A stretch of DNA of 64,000 nt from Anaerolineae bacterium (GTDB lineage Bacteria > Chloroflexota > Anaerolineae > Aggregatilineales > Phototrophicaceae). Positions within the stretch are counted from its first letter, which is position 1. Each line of letters starts with the position of its first letter. The stretch spans positions 62,001 through 126,000 of the forward strand of contig JAJDZV010000001.1 in the NCBI GenBank assembly GCA_022824465.1, in the 5' to 3' direction. The translations under genes and the position numbers were made by a program. This document shows positions 34,687-44,053 of this stretch, piece after piece. The notes beneath the pieces were generated by a model. The model did not search any database. It was not told where the DNA came from and saw only the letters and a list, made by a program, of their open reading frames with translations.

Positions 34687-36459
34687 ATGAATGGCGAGAC
34701 ACAGCACAAACCCAAAGCGACCGAACTCGAATTGCTTGTCGATAGCTGGGAACGGCGGCATGAATGGCGGCTGCTTTCCAAGACAGTTCCGCGCTCGCTG
34801 ATCCTGGCGCTGAGTCTAGGCTTGGTCGTCGGCGGCGTCGGTTATTGGCGCTTGGGGCTGGCTGCGGAACAACTGGCTCTGATCGCCACTGGGCTCTGCG
34901 CGGCCGGCGGCTTGCTGAACCTGCTCTACACCCTGCTCTTTCCCCGGACATTGGCGGTCCGCGCGCAGTACTTCGACCTCGAATTTGGCTTGCAAGAACG
35001 GGTCTCCGCCGCCTTCGAGCTGATGCACGGGCGCATAAAGACGCATCCCGAAATCGAAGCGCGGCAGATTGCCGAGGCTTTGCAAGTCGCGCGCGCGGTT
35101 GATCCCAAGGCGCGCATCACTATGGACTTTCGTCCGCGCGAATTGATAGCGTTGCTTGCCCTGACGATCGCCATGGTTGGCATGATCCTCCTGCCAGCGA
35201 TTGCGGGCGAAGACTTCATGGCCGATGCCCCGTCAGCGGCCGTCGAAGCGGCGCAGGACGACCTGCGCGAGATGATTGAAGTCGTCGCCAAAGACACCGA
35301 TCTGGATGATGTCGACCGACAGGACTTGCTCGATGCGCTGGACGTAGCGCTGGAACGGCTGCAGGAAGAAGAGATCAGCGACGAAGAAGCTTTCGCCGCG
35401 CTCAGCCAGTTGCAGTCGCAGTTGGAAGAATTGGAGAATCGCCTTGAAGACACTGTCGACTTGGACCAGTCGGCTTTGGAAGCGGCGCTTGAGGCTCTCG
35501 AGGACTTCATGCCGCCGGCGGCAACCGAGTCCGAAAGCCTGGACGCGACCGCGGTGAACGAGGCGCTGGAGGACCTGGCTGACCTCTCGCAAGGGCTCGA
35601 TCTAATGGCGCAGGACGCGGCGCAGATGAGCCCGGAGGAATTGCAGCAAGCGGCTGAAGCGTTGGAAGCCGCCGCCGAAGAGCTTGCCCAAATGAACAGC
35701 GAACTGGCGGAGCAGATGGGCGCCATGGCGGAGGCGCTTCAAGAAGGCGACGCCGCTGACTTGCAAGAGCAGATGGAGGCGGCGCAAGCGTCGCTCGAGC
35801 AAGAACAAGCGCAACAACAGCAAAATGAAAACGCGCGCGCGCTCCTGCAAGAGCAGGCCGAGACAACCGAAGAAGCCGCTGAATCCATCGCGCGGCAACA
35901 ATCACAAGCGGGCGAGCAACAGGGACAGCCGCAGCCGGGCGAACCAGGACAACAGCGCGCCTCCCAAGCCGGCGAGCAACAAGAAGCCCAAGCCATCCCC
36001 GGCGCAAGGTCCGGCCAGCAAGAGCCGCAGCAAAACCGTCCCGGCGCCAGCGAGAGCCAAGGCCGCAATCAAGACAGCCGCGCATCGGGCGCCGACGCCG
36101 GCGACGCCGCGCCAAGCAACCAAAGCCTCCCGGGCAGCGGCGGCGAAGACCAGGGCGCCGCAACCGACAACCAGCCTGCGGGAAGGGGCGAGATCGAATA
36201 CCAAGCGCTATACAGCCCAAGCGGCATCGACGGCGGCGGCCAAGACGAGATCCGCCTCGATACCGACGCCAATGACACCGTGCTCGCCGAAGGCGATTTC
36301 GACGACAACCCTATCGGCGAGTCGCGCGTGAGTTACGACACGGTTTTCAGCAACTACCAGAACGCGGCAAACCGCGCGCTCGAAAGCGACTACGTGCCCT
36401 TGGGCTTGCGCGATGTCGTGCGCGATTATTTCACCTCGCTCGAACCGCGGGCTGAGTGA
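34687..36459 (+). CDS. Membrane-anchored coiled-coil protein with a Gln/Glu-rich low-complexity region
   Basis: The 590-residue protein has three hydrophobic segments in its first 200 residues (RSLILALSLGLVVGGVGYW, then LIATGLCAAGGLLNLLYTLL, and later LIALLALTIAMVGMILLPA). A strongly acidic, Leu-heptad helical region follows with AALSQLQSQLEELENRLED and LQQAAEALEAAAEELAQ. Then comes a disordered Gln/Gly/Ala-rich tract (QAGEQQGQPQPGEPGQQ) and a C-terminal folded-looking end. I do not recognise a named family; similar proteins neighbour DUF58/MoxR loci in other bacteria, which are not visible here. The ATG at 34687 is preferred over a TTG at 34669. It precedes the amidohydrolase by 9 bp. Confidence 0.75.
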   Translation: MNGETQHKPKATELELLVDSWERRHEWRLLSKTVPRSLILALSLGLVVGGVGYWRLGLAAEQLALIATGLCAAGGLLNLLYTLLFPRTLAVRAQYFDLEFGLQERVSAAFELMHGRIKTHPEIEARQIAEALQVARAVDPKARITMDFRPRELIALLALTIAMVGMILLPAIAGEDFMADAPSAAVEAAQDDLREMIEVVAKDTDLDDVDRQDLLDALDVALERLQEEEISDEEAFAALSQLQSQLEELENRLEDTVDLDQSALEAALEALEDFMPPAATESESLDATAVNEALEDLADLSQGLDLMAQDAAQMSPEELQQAAEALEAAAEELAQMNSELAEQMGAMAEALQEGDAADLQEQMEAAQASLEQEQAQQQQNENARALLQEQAETTEEAAESIARQQSQAGEQQGQPQPGEPGQQRASQAGEQQEAQAIPGARSGQQEPQQNRPGASESQGRNQDSRASGADAGDAAPSNQSLPGSGGEDQGAATDNQPAGRGEIEYQALYSPSGIDGGGQDEIRLDTDANDTVLAEGDFDDNPIGESRVSYDTVFSNYQNAANRALESDYVPLGLRDVVRDYFTSLEPRAE

Positions 36460-36468
36460 GCCGCGACG

Positions 36469-37803
36469 ATGGCCGACCTGCTGATACGCCGCGCCAATAT
36501 CTTGCAGCTGCGTGACGAATGCGCCCGCATCCTCGCCGATTATGACATTGCCATTTGCGGCAATCGCATCAGCGCGATCGAAGCGACCGGGACGATAGAC
36601 CCGGCCTCAGCCCGGACCGTCCTCGACGCCGCTGGGCAATTGGCGATGCCCGGCTTCATCAATACCCATGCCCACGTCCCGATGGCGCTTTGGCGCGGCA
36701 TGGGCGAAGACGTCAATCTTGATAGCTGGTTCAACGATTATATCTGGCAGCTGGAAGCCAACCTGGAACCGGAAGATGTCTACTGGGGCATGCAGCTGGG
36801 CTTGCTCGAGATGATAGAAGCGGGCATCACCGCCGTCAGCGATCACTACTGGCACATGGAATACGCCGCCCGCGCCGTCGAGCAGGCGGGGACGCGCGCC
36901 TTGCTGAGCCAGGCGATGTTCGGCGCCAATGGCTTGGGGCAGATCGAGGAGTCAGCCGCTTTCGCGCAGCATTGGAACGGCGCCGCTGGCGGCCGCATCC
37001 GCACAATTCTTGGTCCGCACGCGCCTTATACCTGCGACGACGACTTCCTGCGAGCGAGCGCGCAAAAGGCCCGCGACATCGGCAGCGGCATTCATATTCA
37101 CGTGGCTGAAACGCGCGAGCAAACGCAGGCGAGCTTGCGCCGCCGCGGCAAAACGCCGATTGAGGTCTTGAATGACTGCGGCGTCTTTGAGGCGCCGACG
37201 ATCCTGGCGCACGCCCTGGGCGCCACCCCCGGCGATCTGGAAATCCTGGCGGACTTGCAAACGCCAACCGGCATCGCCCATTGCCCGAAGACCTATGCCA
37301 AACTTGCGATGGGCTTCAACAACCTGGTCGAATTGCGCGCGCTTGGCATCGCTGTCGGCTTGGGCACGGACGGCGCCGTCAGCAATAACACCCTCGACTT
37401 GTGGGAAGCGATGCGCTTGACCGCGATGGGCCAGAAGCAACTCACGGGCGACGCCGAAAACCTGACGATTCCGCAAGCGCTGACCATCGCCACACAGGAG
37501 AGCGCTCGCGTCTACGGGCAGGCGGAAGATCTCGGCGACCTGTCTGTCGGCAAGCTGGCCGATATCATCCTTGTCGACCTCGGCGGGACGCATCATTTTC
37601 CGCTCAACAGCGTCACCGCCAGCCTGGTCTACAACACCCGCGCCGGGGATGTGCGCAGCGTGATCTGCGATGGCGCCCCTATCATGCTCGAGCGCGAGCA
37701 TCTGACGCTGGACAAGGATGAAATCTTCGCCAACATTCTGCCGCGGATGGAACGCCTGCGCCGGCGCGAAAGTGCCGACAAGATCCAGACCTACAACCCC
37801 TGA
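36469..37803 (+). CDS. Amidohydrolase, S-adenosylhomocysteine/5'-methylthioadenosine deaminase-like
   Basis: The 444-residue TIM-barrel amidohydrolase has the metal-binding FINTHAHVPMALWRG at the N-terminal part. SDHYWHMEY, LGPHAPYTC, HIHVAETREQTQ and LAHALGATPGD supply further His ligands, and LGTDGAVSNN carries the active-site Asp. This order is that of SAH/MTA deaminases and chlorohydrolases (TrzN/AtzA group). It would deaminate an adenine-like or triazine-like base; the exact substrate is unknown. It starts 9 bp after the coiled-coil gene and overlaps the convergent pdxA by 13 bp. Confidence 0.85.
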   Translation: MADLLIRRANILQLRDECARILADYDIAICGNRISAIEATGTIDPASARTVLDAAGQLAMPGFINTHAHVPMALWRGMGEDVNLDSWFNDYIWQLEANLEPEDVYWGMQLGLLEMIEAGITAVSDHYWHMEYAARAVEQAGTRALLSQAMFGANGLGQIEESAAFAQHWNGAAGGRIRTILGPHAPYTCDDDFLRASAQKARDIGSGIHIHVAETREQTQASLRRRGKTPIEVLNDCGVFEAPTILAHALGATPGDLEILADLQTPTGIAHCPKTYAKLAMGFNNLVELRALGIAVGLGTDGAVSNNTLDLWEAMRLTAMGQKQLTGDAENLTIPQALTIATQESARVYGQAEDLGDLSVGKLADIILVDLGGTHHFPLNSVTASLVYNTRAGDVRSVICDGAPIMLEREHLTLDKDEIFANILPRMERLRRRESADKIQTYNP

Positions 37804-38792
37804 GGCGTCGCCAGCCTAATCGCGTAATCCAAAGCGGCGCGCATACTGCCGGGGTCGGCGATGCCCTGCCCGGCGATGTCGAAGGCGGTGCCGTGCGCGG
37901 TGGTCGCGCCGATGACCGGCAAGCCCATCCACAACGTCGCGATATCGCCCCGCGCCTGCAATTTGCGCGCGATGTTCAACTGATCATGATACATGCACAC
38001 GACGCCATCGAATTCGCCGTCCAACGCGCGCTTGAATATGATGTCGGACGGTACGGGACCGCTGACCCGGATATCGTCGCGTAGCGCGTCCCGAATAGCC
38101 GGCTCAATCTCGTCGATCTCCTCGGTTCCGAATAAACCGCCCTCGCCCCCGTGCGGATTGAGCGCGGCCACAGCGATGCGCGGCTCGGCGCGCGTCAGCT
38201 TGATGAGCACGCCATGCAAGCGTTGAATGAAACGTAAGACTCGCTCGCGCTTGATATAACCGACGATGTCGCGGAAGGGAATATGCTCGGTCACAGCCAC
38301 CGCCCAGACGGGGCCCGCGGCCGCCAGGATGTAGGGTTCGCGGCTGCCGGTCAATTCGCCCAGGAACTGCAGTTCATCGTAATAGTCGTAGCCAGCCTCC
38401 CGAAACGACTCTTTATTCATCGGCGCCATGACCACGCCATCCACTTGCGAACGCATGGCAAGCCGATATGCCCACTCAAGATAGCGCCCCGCCGCCTCGC
38501 CCAATTTGGGATGAACCGCCGGCGGCGGCACTCGACCTACCCTGAACCCGGGCGGGCTCAAAACCGCGTACACTCCCGATTGGAAAGCGGCATCGGCAAT
38601 ATCGTCCGTCGCGTGGAAACGCAGCGCCGAGCCCAGCCAGGCAGCCGATTTGCGCATGACCTCAACATCGCCGATGATCACCGGGCGGCAACGCTCATGC
38701 AGCCTCTCATCCCCAAGCGCCTTGACGATGAGCTCGGGTCCGATGCCGGCCGGGTCGCCCATAACGATAGCGATTCTTGGCTTCGTTTTCAT
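37791..38792 (-). CDS. pdxA: 4-hydroxythreonine-4-phosphate dehydrogenase (PdxA-like)
   Basis: The 333-residue enzyme of pyridoxal 5'-phosphate synthesis oxidises 4-phosphohydroxy-threonine. It begins RIAIVMGDPAGIGPELIVKAL, has AVTEHIPFRDI, ALNPHGGEGGLFG, GVVCMYHDQLN, and ends with GATTAHGTAFDIAGQG. The three metal-binding His residues (TEH, NPH, YHD/HGT regions) are all visible. The segment after YHDQ reads LNIARK, not the common GLIPLK of housekeeping PdxA, so a PdxA2-like catabolic relative is possible. No other vitamin B6 genes are in the window. Confidence 0.85.
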   Translation of the reverse strand: MKTKPRIAIVMGDPAGIGPELIVKALGDERLHERCRPVIIGDVEVMRKSAAWLGSALRFHATDDIADAAFQSGVYAVLSPPGFRVGRVPPPAVHPKLGEAAGRYLEWAYRLAMRSQVDGVVMAPMNKESFREAGYDYYDELQFLGELTGSREPYILAAAGPVWAVAVTEHIPFRDIVGYIKRERVLRFIQRLHGVLIKLTRAEPRIAVAALNPHGGEGGLFGTEEIDEIEPAIRDALRDDIRVSGPVPSDIIFKRALDGEFDGVVCMYHDQLNIARKLQARGDIATLWMGLPVIGATTAHGTAFDIAGQGIADPGSMRAALDYAIRLATPQGL

Positions 38793-38958
38793 AGCGCCCG
38801 ACTCAGTTGCGTCCGCCGAAATCTCAACCGCGGCTGTCGCGCCAATCCGCCTCTTCGCCTACGGACTCGCGCCGCGCGTTTGTAATTGCCTGTAAACTCG
38901 AGTATTGTCATTATGCGATGTCCGCCTCAGACAAGAGTTTAGACGAAGCGAGCGAGTC

Positions 38959-39993
38959 TTGAAAGCGTTGCTGATTGTCGCACTCATGTGTCTGCTTTTG
39001 ACGAAGCCGGTATCGGCGCAGGATTGGCAATACGACGAAGACAACGACCTTTATCACAATTGCGATTTGGTCGCCTCCGTCAAAGAAGCCTTTGGCGCCG
39101 ATAACCTCATGCGTTTCCCGGACGGCAATTACATGACGATGGCTTACTTTCTGGACCGGGTTTTCGCTTCCTGCGCCGTGATGAACCGGGCGGAATCCGT
39201 CGGCGAGTTCAACGATTCCGCGGCTGAACCAGAGACCGAACTAGCGGTCATCGCCGTGCTGGATGATCATGAGACGCACAGTATCGACGCCGCTGATTGC
39301 AGCGTCAGCGCGAGAGACCGCTTTGACGAAGATCTCAATGTTTCGCTGGCCGGCGTGAATCAAGAGAGCATGTCGGTCGATGTCTATCTGCCCGGCGCCA
39401 GCGAGCCGCTGGACATGCCGCATGTCAACAGCTACGAGACCGAGGTCTACGGCGTGGCGCTGCCGGTGCGGACGGAATGGGCGCTCGGCCGCTACTTCCC
39501 GCTGGGGCGATACACTTTTGACCTGCATATCCATGACCAAAGCTATCGCTTCCAGTGGCTGCGCCGCGATGAAGCGGTCAACACGATCGTCGTCGCCTGC
39601 CTTGACCCGACAAGCGAAGAAGCCACTGAAAACGGCATCCTGGCGGAGTTGGAAGACGGCGAAATCTATTCCTTCCTGGCTTCCGACTGCACCCTGGAAA
39701 CCAGCGACTTCGCCGGCGAAGTAGACTTGAAGCTGCTCGTATCCGCCGACGATATGGACAGCGTCGAGGTTCGGCTCTTTTATCCCGGCGAGCTAAGCGC
39801 CATCGAGCTGGACAACGTTACCAATATGGTCGAGGAAAGCGGTACGCCCTATCGGGTCGAATTCGTCAAAGGCGAGACCTTCCCGACAGGCGTCTACGTG
39901 ATTGAAGTGCTGATGAACGACGAACTGTATCGATTCAATTGGAATCGTCAGGACGACGGCTTCAAGACGGTCGCCTTCATCTGTACGCGTTGA
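38959..39993 (+). CDS. Secreted Cys-paired repeat protein, first of three paralogs (2 repeats)
   Basis: I do not recognise this family. The start is placed at TTG 38959 because it gives MKALLIVALMCLLL and a signal peptide ending VSAQDWQ, exactly as in the two ATG-started paralogs. After the signal comes a short N-domain with Cys35 and Cys72. Two repeats of about 100 residues follow, each opened and closed by one Cys: Cys114-Cys214 and Cys244-Cys342. Repeat landmarks are FDEDLNVSLAG, MSVDVYLPG, FPLGRYTFDLHI, and YRFQWLRRDEAVN. The mature protein is strongly acidic and has no membrane anchor, so it is probably released or periplasmic. The paralogs follow on the same strand. Confidence 0.75.
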   Translation: MKALLIVALMCLLLTKPVSAQDWQYDEDNDLYHNCDLVASVKEAFGADNLMRFPDGNYMTMAYFLDRVFASCAVMNRAESVGEFNDSAAEPETELAVIAVLDDHETHSIDAADCSVSARDRFDEDLNVSLAGVNQESMSVDVYLPGASEPLDMPHVNSYETEVYGVALPVRTEWALGRYFPLGRYTFDLHIHDQSYRFQWLRRDEAVNTIVVACLDPTSEEATENGILAELEDGEIYSFLASDCTLETSDFAGEVDLKLLVSADDMDSVEVRLFYPGELSAIELDNVTNMVEESGTPYRVEFVKGETFPTGVYVIEVLMNDELYRFNWNRQDDGFKTVAFICTR

Positions 39994-40101
39994 GAATGGC
40001 GAATCGCGCGAGCCGCCGCAATGGCTGCCGAGGCATACACGATGGGGAGTGGTGAATGTCGAGTACATGGCAACCGATAATCCTGTCTCAGAAAGCATAG
40101 G

Positions 40102-40128
40102 ATGCAGGGGCGAGCCTTGGCTCATCGG
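40102..40128. repeat. Degenerate copy of the GGGCGAGCC dispersed repeat
   Basis: This contains AGGGGCGAGCC and TTGGCTC, as in the copies at 55860, 56114 and 60549, but the closing GCCC is lost. It is in the 221-bp intergenic region between the first two repeat-protein genes, where no ORF, clear promoter or terminator is seen. Confidence 0.5.
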
Positions 40129-40214
40129 CAACAGATTCCCCGAACGGGCGTGAGAATGTCTTCGTGATTCACCATTCCCATAGGCTGAAGCATAGAAAAA
40201 GAAAGTAGGCGCTC

Positions 40215-41687
40215 ATGAAGAAGCTGATTGCTGTGGCGATGATCTGTATGCTAGCCGTTTATGCGGCTGCGGCGCAAGATTGGCAGAGCGACGGCGCCAA
40301 TGAAAATCAATACAATTGCGCGCTGATTAACGCGCTTATAGACGGCTATGGCGAGCAAGACTTGATCGAAGACGACGCGGGCGAGCATCAAAGCGTAGCC
40401 GAATTCCTGCGTGCGCTATTTCCCGCCTGCGAAAGCGAGCCCAGCGGCCGTCTCGCCGAACTGGTCGAAGCGGAAGACCCGGCGCTAATCCGCGTCTTGG
40501 TTGAAGGAGCGGCGCTCGAGTGGGGCGAACCACGTTGCAGCATCTTGATCGACGACTTCTACGATGAGCGCTTTACCTTTCTCCTGGGCGGCATAGCGCT
40601 GGACCGCATCGCCCTGGACGTCTACCTGCCCGGCGAAAGCCAGGCGGTCGAGATGGACACCGTCATAAGCGATGTGACCCAAAGCGGCAAGCCGATTCGC
40701 CTGGAACAGCTAGCCGGCGATGAGTTCCCGTTGGGCGATTATGTCTTTGATGTGCGCATTGACGGCGAGCTCTTTCATTTCGTCTGGATGCGCAACGACC
40801 AGGCCATGAATACATTTTCGCTGGTCTGCCAAGAAGAAGAGCCAGCCGAAGCCGACGCTGAAGACGATGACGCCCCAGAAGCGGAAGTCGCAGGCTCGGT
40901 TGATGCTGAAGAATCCGCAGACGACAGGGCCCAAGCCGAAAGCGCAGCCGATGCCATTTCGCTGGCAGACGGCGACACCCACAGCTTGGCGAACCTTAGC
41001 TGCGTTGTCGCCATCAGCGATGATCACGAAGATGATTTCAATGTGTCCCTGGTCGGTAACAACATCGACCAACTCTCGGTCGATGTCTATCTGCCCGACG
41101 AGAGCAAACCCTTGCGCATGGACGAATCCCACGAATACAAACAAGACATCGGCACAGAAGTGCCCGCACGCGTCGAGTGGGCGACGGGCGATGATTTCCC
41201 GCTAGGCCTCTATCGATTCGACGTGCGTATCGGCGACGACAGCTATCGTTTCCAATGGGAGCGCGCAGACGCCAGCTACCGCACGATTGTATTGGCTTGC
41301 TTCGGCGACGAAAGCCCGATTCCCACGCAGTCGGTATTGGGCGACGATGACCGGACCTTCATCGCCGACGCTGGCTGCCTCGTCTGGACCGAAGCCTGGG
41401 ACGAAGACTTCAACATCATCATCACCGGCGAAAACCAGGACGGGATGACGGTCGAAGTCACCTTCCCAGGCGAAGATCAGCCGGCGGAAATGGACTCGGA
41501 GTACAGTGGTTCCCTCGATGATGGCACCCCCTATCGCGTCGAATGGATCACCGGGAGCGAATTCCCGCTGGGCGCGATCGAGATTGATGTAAGAATCGAC
41601 GAGCAACTTTATGAGTACCAGTGGGAACGTGAGGATCAGAGCATTAACAGCTTCGGGATCGAGTGCATTGCGGATGAAGAGGAATAA
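40215..41687 (+). CDS. Secreted Cys-paired repeat protein, second paralog (3 repeats)
   Basis: The 490-residue acidic secreted protein has a signal peptide ending AAAAQDWQ. The N-domain has Cys35 and Cys72 at the same positions as its paralogs. Three repeats follow, bounded by Cys108-205, Cys263-362 and Cys388-484, with an acidic Ala/Glu linker of about 50 residues between repeats one and two. Each repeat carries the FPLG and FDV/IDVRI core, and a terminal aromatic patch such as YRFQWERAD or YEYQWERED. The even number of Cys and their spacing suggest one disulfide per repeat. The ATG has an AGG site. Unknown function. Confidence 0.8.
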   Translation: MKKLIAVAMICMLAVYAAAAQDWQSDGANENQYNCALINALIDGYGEQDLIEDDAGEHQSVAEFLRALFPACESEPSGRLAELVEAEDPALIRVLVEGAALEWGEPRCSILIDDFYDERFTFLLGGIALDRIALDVYLPGESQAVEMDTVISDVTQSGKPIRLEQLAGDEFPLGDYVFDVRIDGELFHFVWMRNDQAMNTFSLVCQEEEPAEADAEDDDAPEAEVAGSVDAEESADDRAQAESAADAISLADGDTHSLANLSCVVAISDDHEDDFNVSLVGNNIDQLSVDVYLPDESKPLRMDESHEYKQDIGTEVPARVEWATGDDFPLGLYRFDVRIGDDSYRFQWERADASYRTIVLACFGDESPIPTQSVLGDDDRTFIADAGCLVWTEAWDEDFNIIITGENQDGMTVEVTFPGEDQPAEMDSEYSGSLDDGTPYRVEWITGSEFPLGAIEIDVRIDEQLYEYQWEREDQSINSFGIECIADEEE

Positions 41688-41711
41688 GGTCCGGCTGCCG
41701 GGGAGACAAAC

Positions 41712-43172
41712 ATGAAGAAGATTGGATTCGCATTGGCTTTACTTTTGCTCTTGGCGGGCTCCGCCAGCGCGCAGGATTGGCAAGAAGACGCCGAGAATAA
41801 CACGCGTTACGACTGCGATCTGGCGCGCGCCATGATCGCGGCCTACGGCGATCAGGACCTGCTGCAGCTGGATTCAGGCAGTACCGTCACGCTTGAGGCT
41901 TTCCTCAACGCCCAGTTCCCGCGCTGCCTTGAGAGCTTGAGCGCCGAAACGGACGCTGACGCAGGCCCAGAAGAAGCCATGCCGCTCGCCACAACGCTGC
42001 AAACAGGCGAAATGATCGCCTTCCGCGACTACTGCACGCTCCTAGTGACTCACGACGATGAGGCCGAGCAAAACCGAGTCTTTATCGGCGGCGGCGATCA
42101 CGAATTGATCAGCGTCGACTTGTACTTGCCGGACGCTGACGAAGCGCTGGCGGTTGAAGCCACTGCGATAGAAGACTTGATGGGCCTGCCCCTGCGCATC
42201 GAAACCTTCGGCGATACCGAATTCCCGCCCGGACTATATACTTTCGACGTGCATGTGGAAGACGACAGCTACCGCTTCCAATGGCTGCGCGACGATCTTG
42301 AAAATGCCGCCTGGATGGTGAGCTGCGTCGGGCAGGATGGTCCGGTTATCTTGCCGCAGATCCGCGAAATGATGGCGGCCGAAAGCGCCGAGGCCGAAGC
42401 CGCCGACCCGCCGGGCGCCGAGCCAGAGGCGACTCGCGCGGTAGACGGCGTGCTTGAATACGATGACGTGCATCTCCTAGACGCCGACTGCTTTGTGCTC
42501 GTCACCGGTCGCTTCGACGCCGACGCCAACGTGACAATCACCGGCAGCGGGCAAGACGAAATGTCCGTTGATGTCTATCCCCCGGGCGCAAGCGAGCCGC
42601 TGGCCGTGCTCGGAATCGACCATGATGTCTTGGAAAGCGACATACCGCTGCGCATCGAATGGCTGGAAGACGATGAGCTCCCGCTGGGCGTATACACCTT
42701 TGACGCGCATATCGGGGACGACAGCCATCGTTTCGAATGGAACCGCGAAGAAGACAGCCCCTTCACCTTCGTCCTGAGTTGCATCCGCTTGGGGGACTTT
42801 GAAGAAAGCCTCGACTTCATTGAGGACGGCGGTTTCGTCAGCATCGATGATGCCGGCTGCGGCCTATGGACCGACGAATTCGAACAAGACCTGAATGTCA
42901 TCGTTTCCGCGCCGGATCCAGAATCCATAGAAGTTGATCTGTATTTCCCGCGAGAGAGCCATCCCGAAGTGATGGACGGCGTACAGCGAGATGAATTCGA
43001 CGACGGCACGAAGTATCGCGCCGAATGGATTATCGGCGACAGCTTCCCCCTGGGCGGCTACACCATTATTGTCCACCTTGATGGACGATCGCATTCGATC
43101 GGCTGGGACCGCCAAGACGACGCTTACAACTCGATCTTCATCTATTGCGAAGGCGGCGAAGACGAATCCTAG
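41712..43172 (+). CDS. Secreted Cys-paired repeat protein, third paralog (3 repeats)
   Basis: The 486-residue protein shares the layout of the second paralog: signal peptide ending SASAQDWQ, Cys35 and Cys72 in the N-domain, and repeats at Cys108-205, Cys260-357 and Cys383-479. Repeat cores include FPPGLYTFDVHV, LPLGVYTFDAHI and FPLGGYTIIVHL. A linker of about 55 residues separates the first two repeats. GGGGAG lies 6 nt before the ATG, and the gene starts 24 bp after the second paralog, so these two are an operon. The first lies 221 bp upstream. Function unknown. Confidence 0.8.
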   Translation: MKKIGFALALLLLLAGSASAQDWQEDAENNTRYDCDLARAMIAAYGDQDLLQLDSGSTVTLEAFLNAQFPRCLESLSAETDADAGPEEAMPLATTLQTGEMIAFRDYCTLLVTHDDEAEQNRVFIGGGDHELISVDLYLPDADEALAVEATAIEDLMGLPLRIETFGDTEFPPGLYTFDVHVEDDSYRFQWLRDDLENAAWMVSCVGQDGPVILPQIREMMAAESAEAEAADPPGAEPEATRAVDGVLEYDDVHLLDADCFVLVTGRFDADANVTITGSGQDEMSVDVYPPGASEPLAVLGIDHDVLESDIPLRIEWLEDDELPLGVYTFDAHIGDDSHRFEWNREEDSPFTFVLSCIRLGDFEESLDFIEDGGFVSIDDAGCGLWTDEFEQDLNVIVSAPDPESIEVDLYFPRESHPEVMDGVQRDEFDDGTKYRAEWIIGDSFPLGGYTIIVHLDGRSHSIGWDRQDDAYNSIFIYCEGGEDES

Positions 43173-43220
43173 CTGATTTAGTTGATTGCGGCGGGCGCAG
43201 CCGCTAGAATAATCGCTGTC

Positions 43221-43904
43221 ATGAACGAGATGATCAACGCCGACAACCTGGCGCAAGTGCTGCTCATTATCGCTAGCAGCTACCTGATCGGCTCATTCCC
43301 GACCGCCTACTTCGTCGGCAAAGCCAAGGACGTCAACATCTTTGAGGTCGGCAGCGGCAATATGGGCGGGACCAACGTGGCGCGCGCCGTCGGCAAAGGC
43401 TGGGCGCTCTTCACCGGCGTCGTCGATGTCTTGAAGGGCGTCTTCGCTGTCTGGCTGGCGCGGGACTTGCTCTTGCCCGCGCAAATCGGCGTGGCGACAT
43501 CAGTAGCGGCCACTAGCGTGGTGGCGGGCCACAACTGGTCGCTCTTCGCCACCCTGCTGACAGCGTCGATCAAGGAAGGCAAGCTCAAGCTGATTGTGCG
43601 CGGGGGCAAAGGCGCAGCCACCGCGTTCGGCGCCATGCTGATGATCCAGCCCCTGCAGATCCTGGTCGCCGCCGCCATCGCCATCGCCATCGTCGTCCGC
43701 ACCCGCTACGTCTCGCTTGGCGTCTTGATCGGCTTTGGCGTCGCCAACCTCTGGCTGATCCTGCTGGTGAGCGCCGAGTACCAAAAGCCAATCCTCCTGC
43801 TCTATGCCATCGCGCTGACCGTCATGATCCCGCTGCGCCACAAAGCCAATGTCGAGCGCCTGCTGGCTGGGACCGAGCGGCGTCTCGGCGAACCGGCGGC
43901 CTAA
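43221..43904 (+). CDS. plsY: Glycerol-3-phosphate acyltransferase PlsY
   Basis: The 227-residue integral membrane enzyme transfers an acyl group from acyl-phosphate to glycerol 3-phosphate, the first step of phospholipid synthesis. It shows SYLIGSFPTAYFVGK at the first helix, the motif GSGNMGGTNVARAVG, the central SVVAGHNWSLF, and GGKGAATAFGAML. These match the three cytoplasmic PlsY motifs. About seven helices are expected, more than the usual five. The ATG at 43221 is favoured over an in-frame start 13 codons upstream, as the family begins close to the first helix. Confidence 0.85.
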   Translation: MNEMINADNLAQVLLIIASSYLIGSFPTAYFVGKAKDVNIFEVGSGNMGGTNVARAVGKGWALFTGVVDVLKGVFAVWLARDLLLPAQIGVATSVAATSVVAGHNWSLFATLLTASIKEGKLKLIVRGGKGAATAFGAMLMIQPLQILVAAAIAIAIVVRTRYVSLGVLIGFGVANLWLILLVSAEYQKPILLLYAIALTVMIPLRHKANVERLLAGTERRLGEPAA

Positions 43905-44053
43905 ATCATCGCTCTCGGCAAAGTCGCAGGGCTGGTCATTGACGCGCCCGCCACATAACCGGACCTGCCCTACATATTCACCACGGCGCGTGTTACGGTC
44001 AATGTCGCAATCAGCCCAATGGCCGACGGCGGACGCGCGCGCGGAAAACCAGC

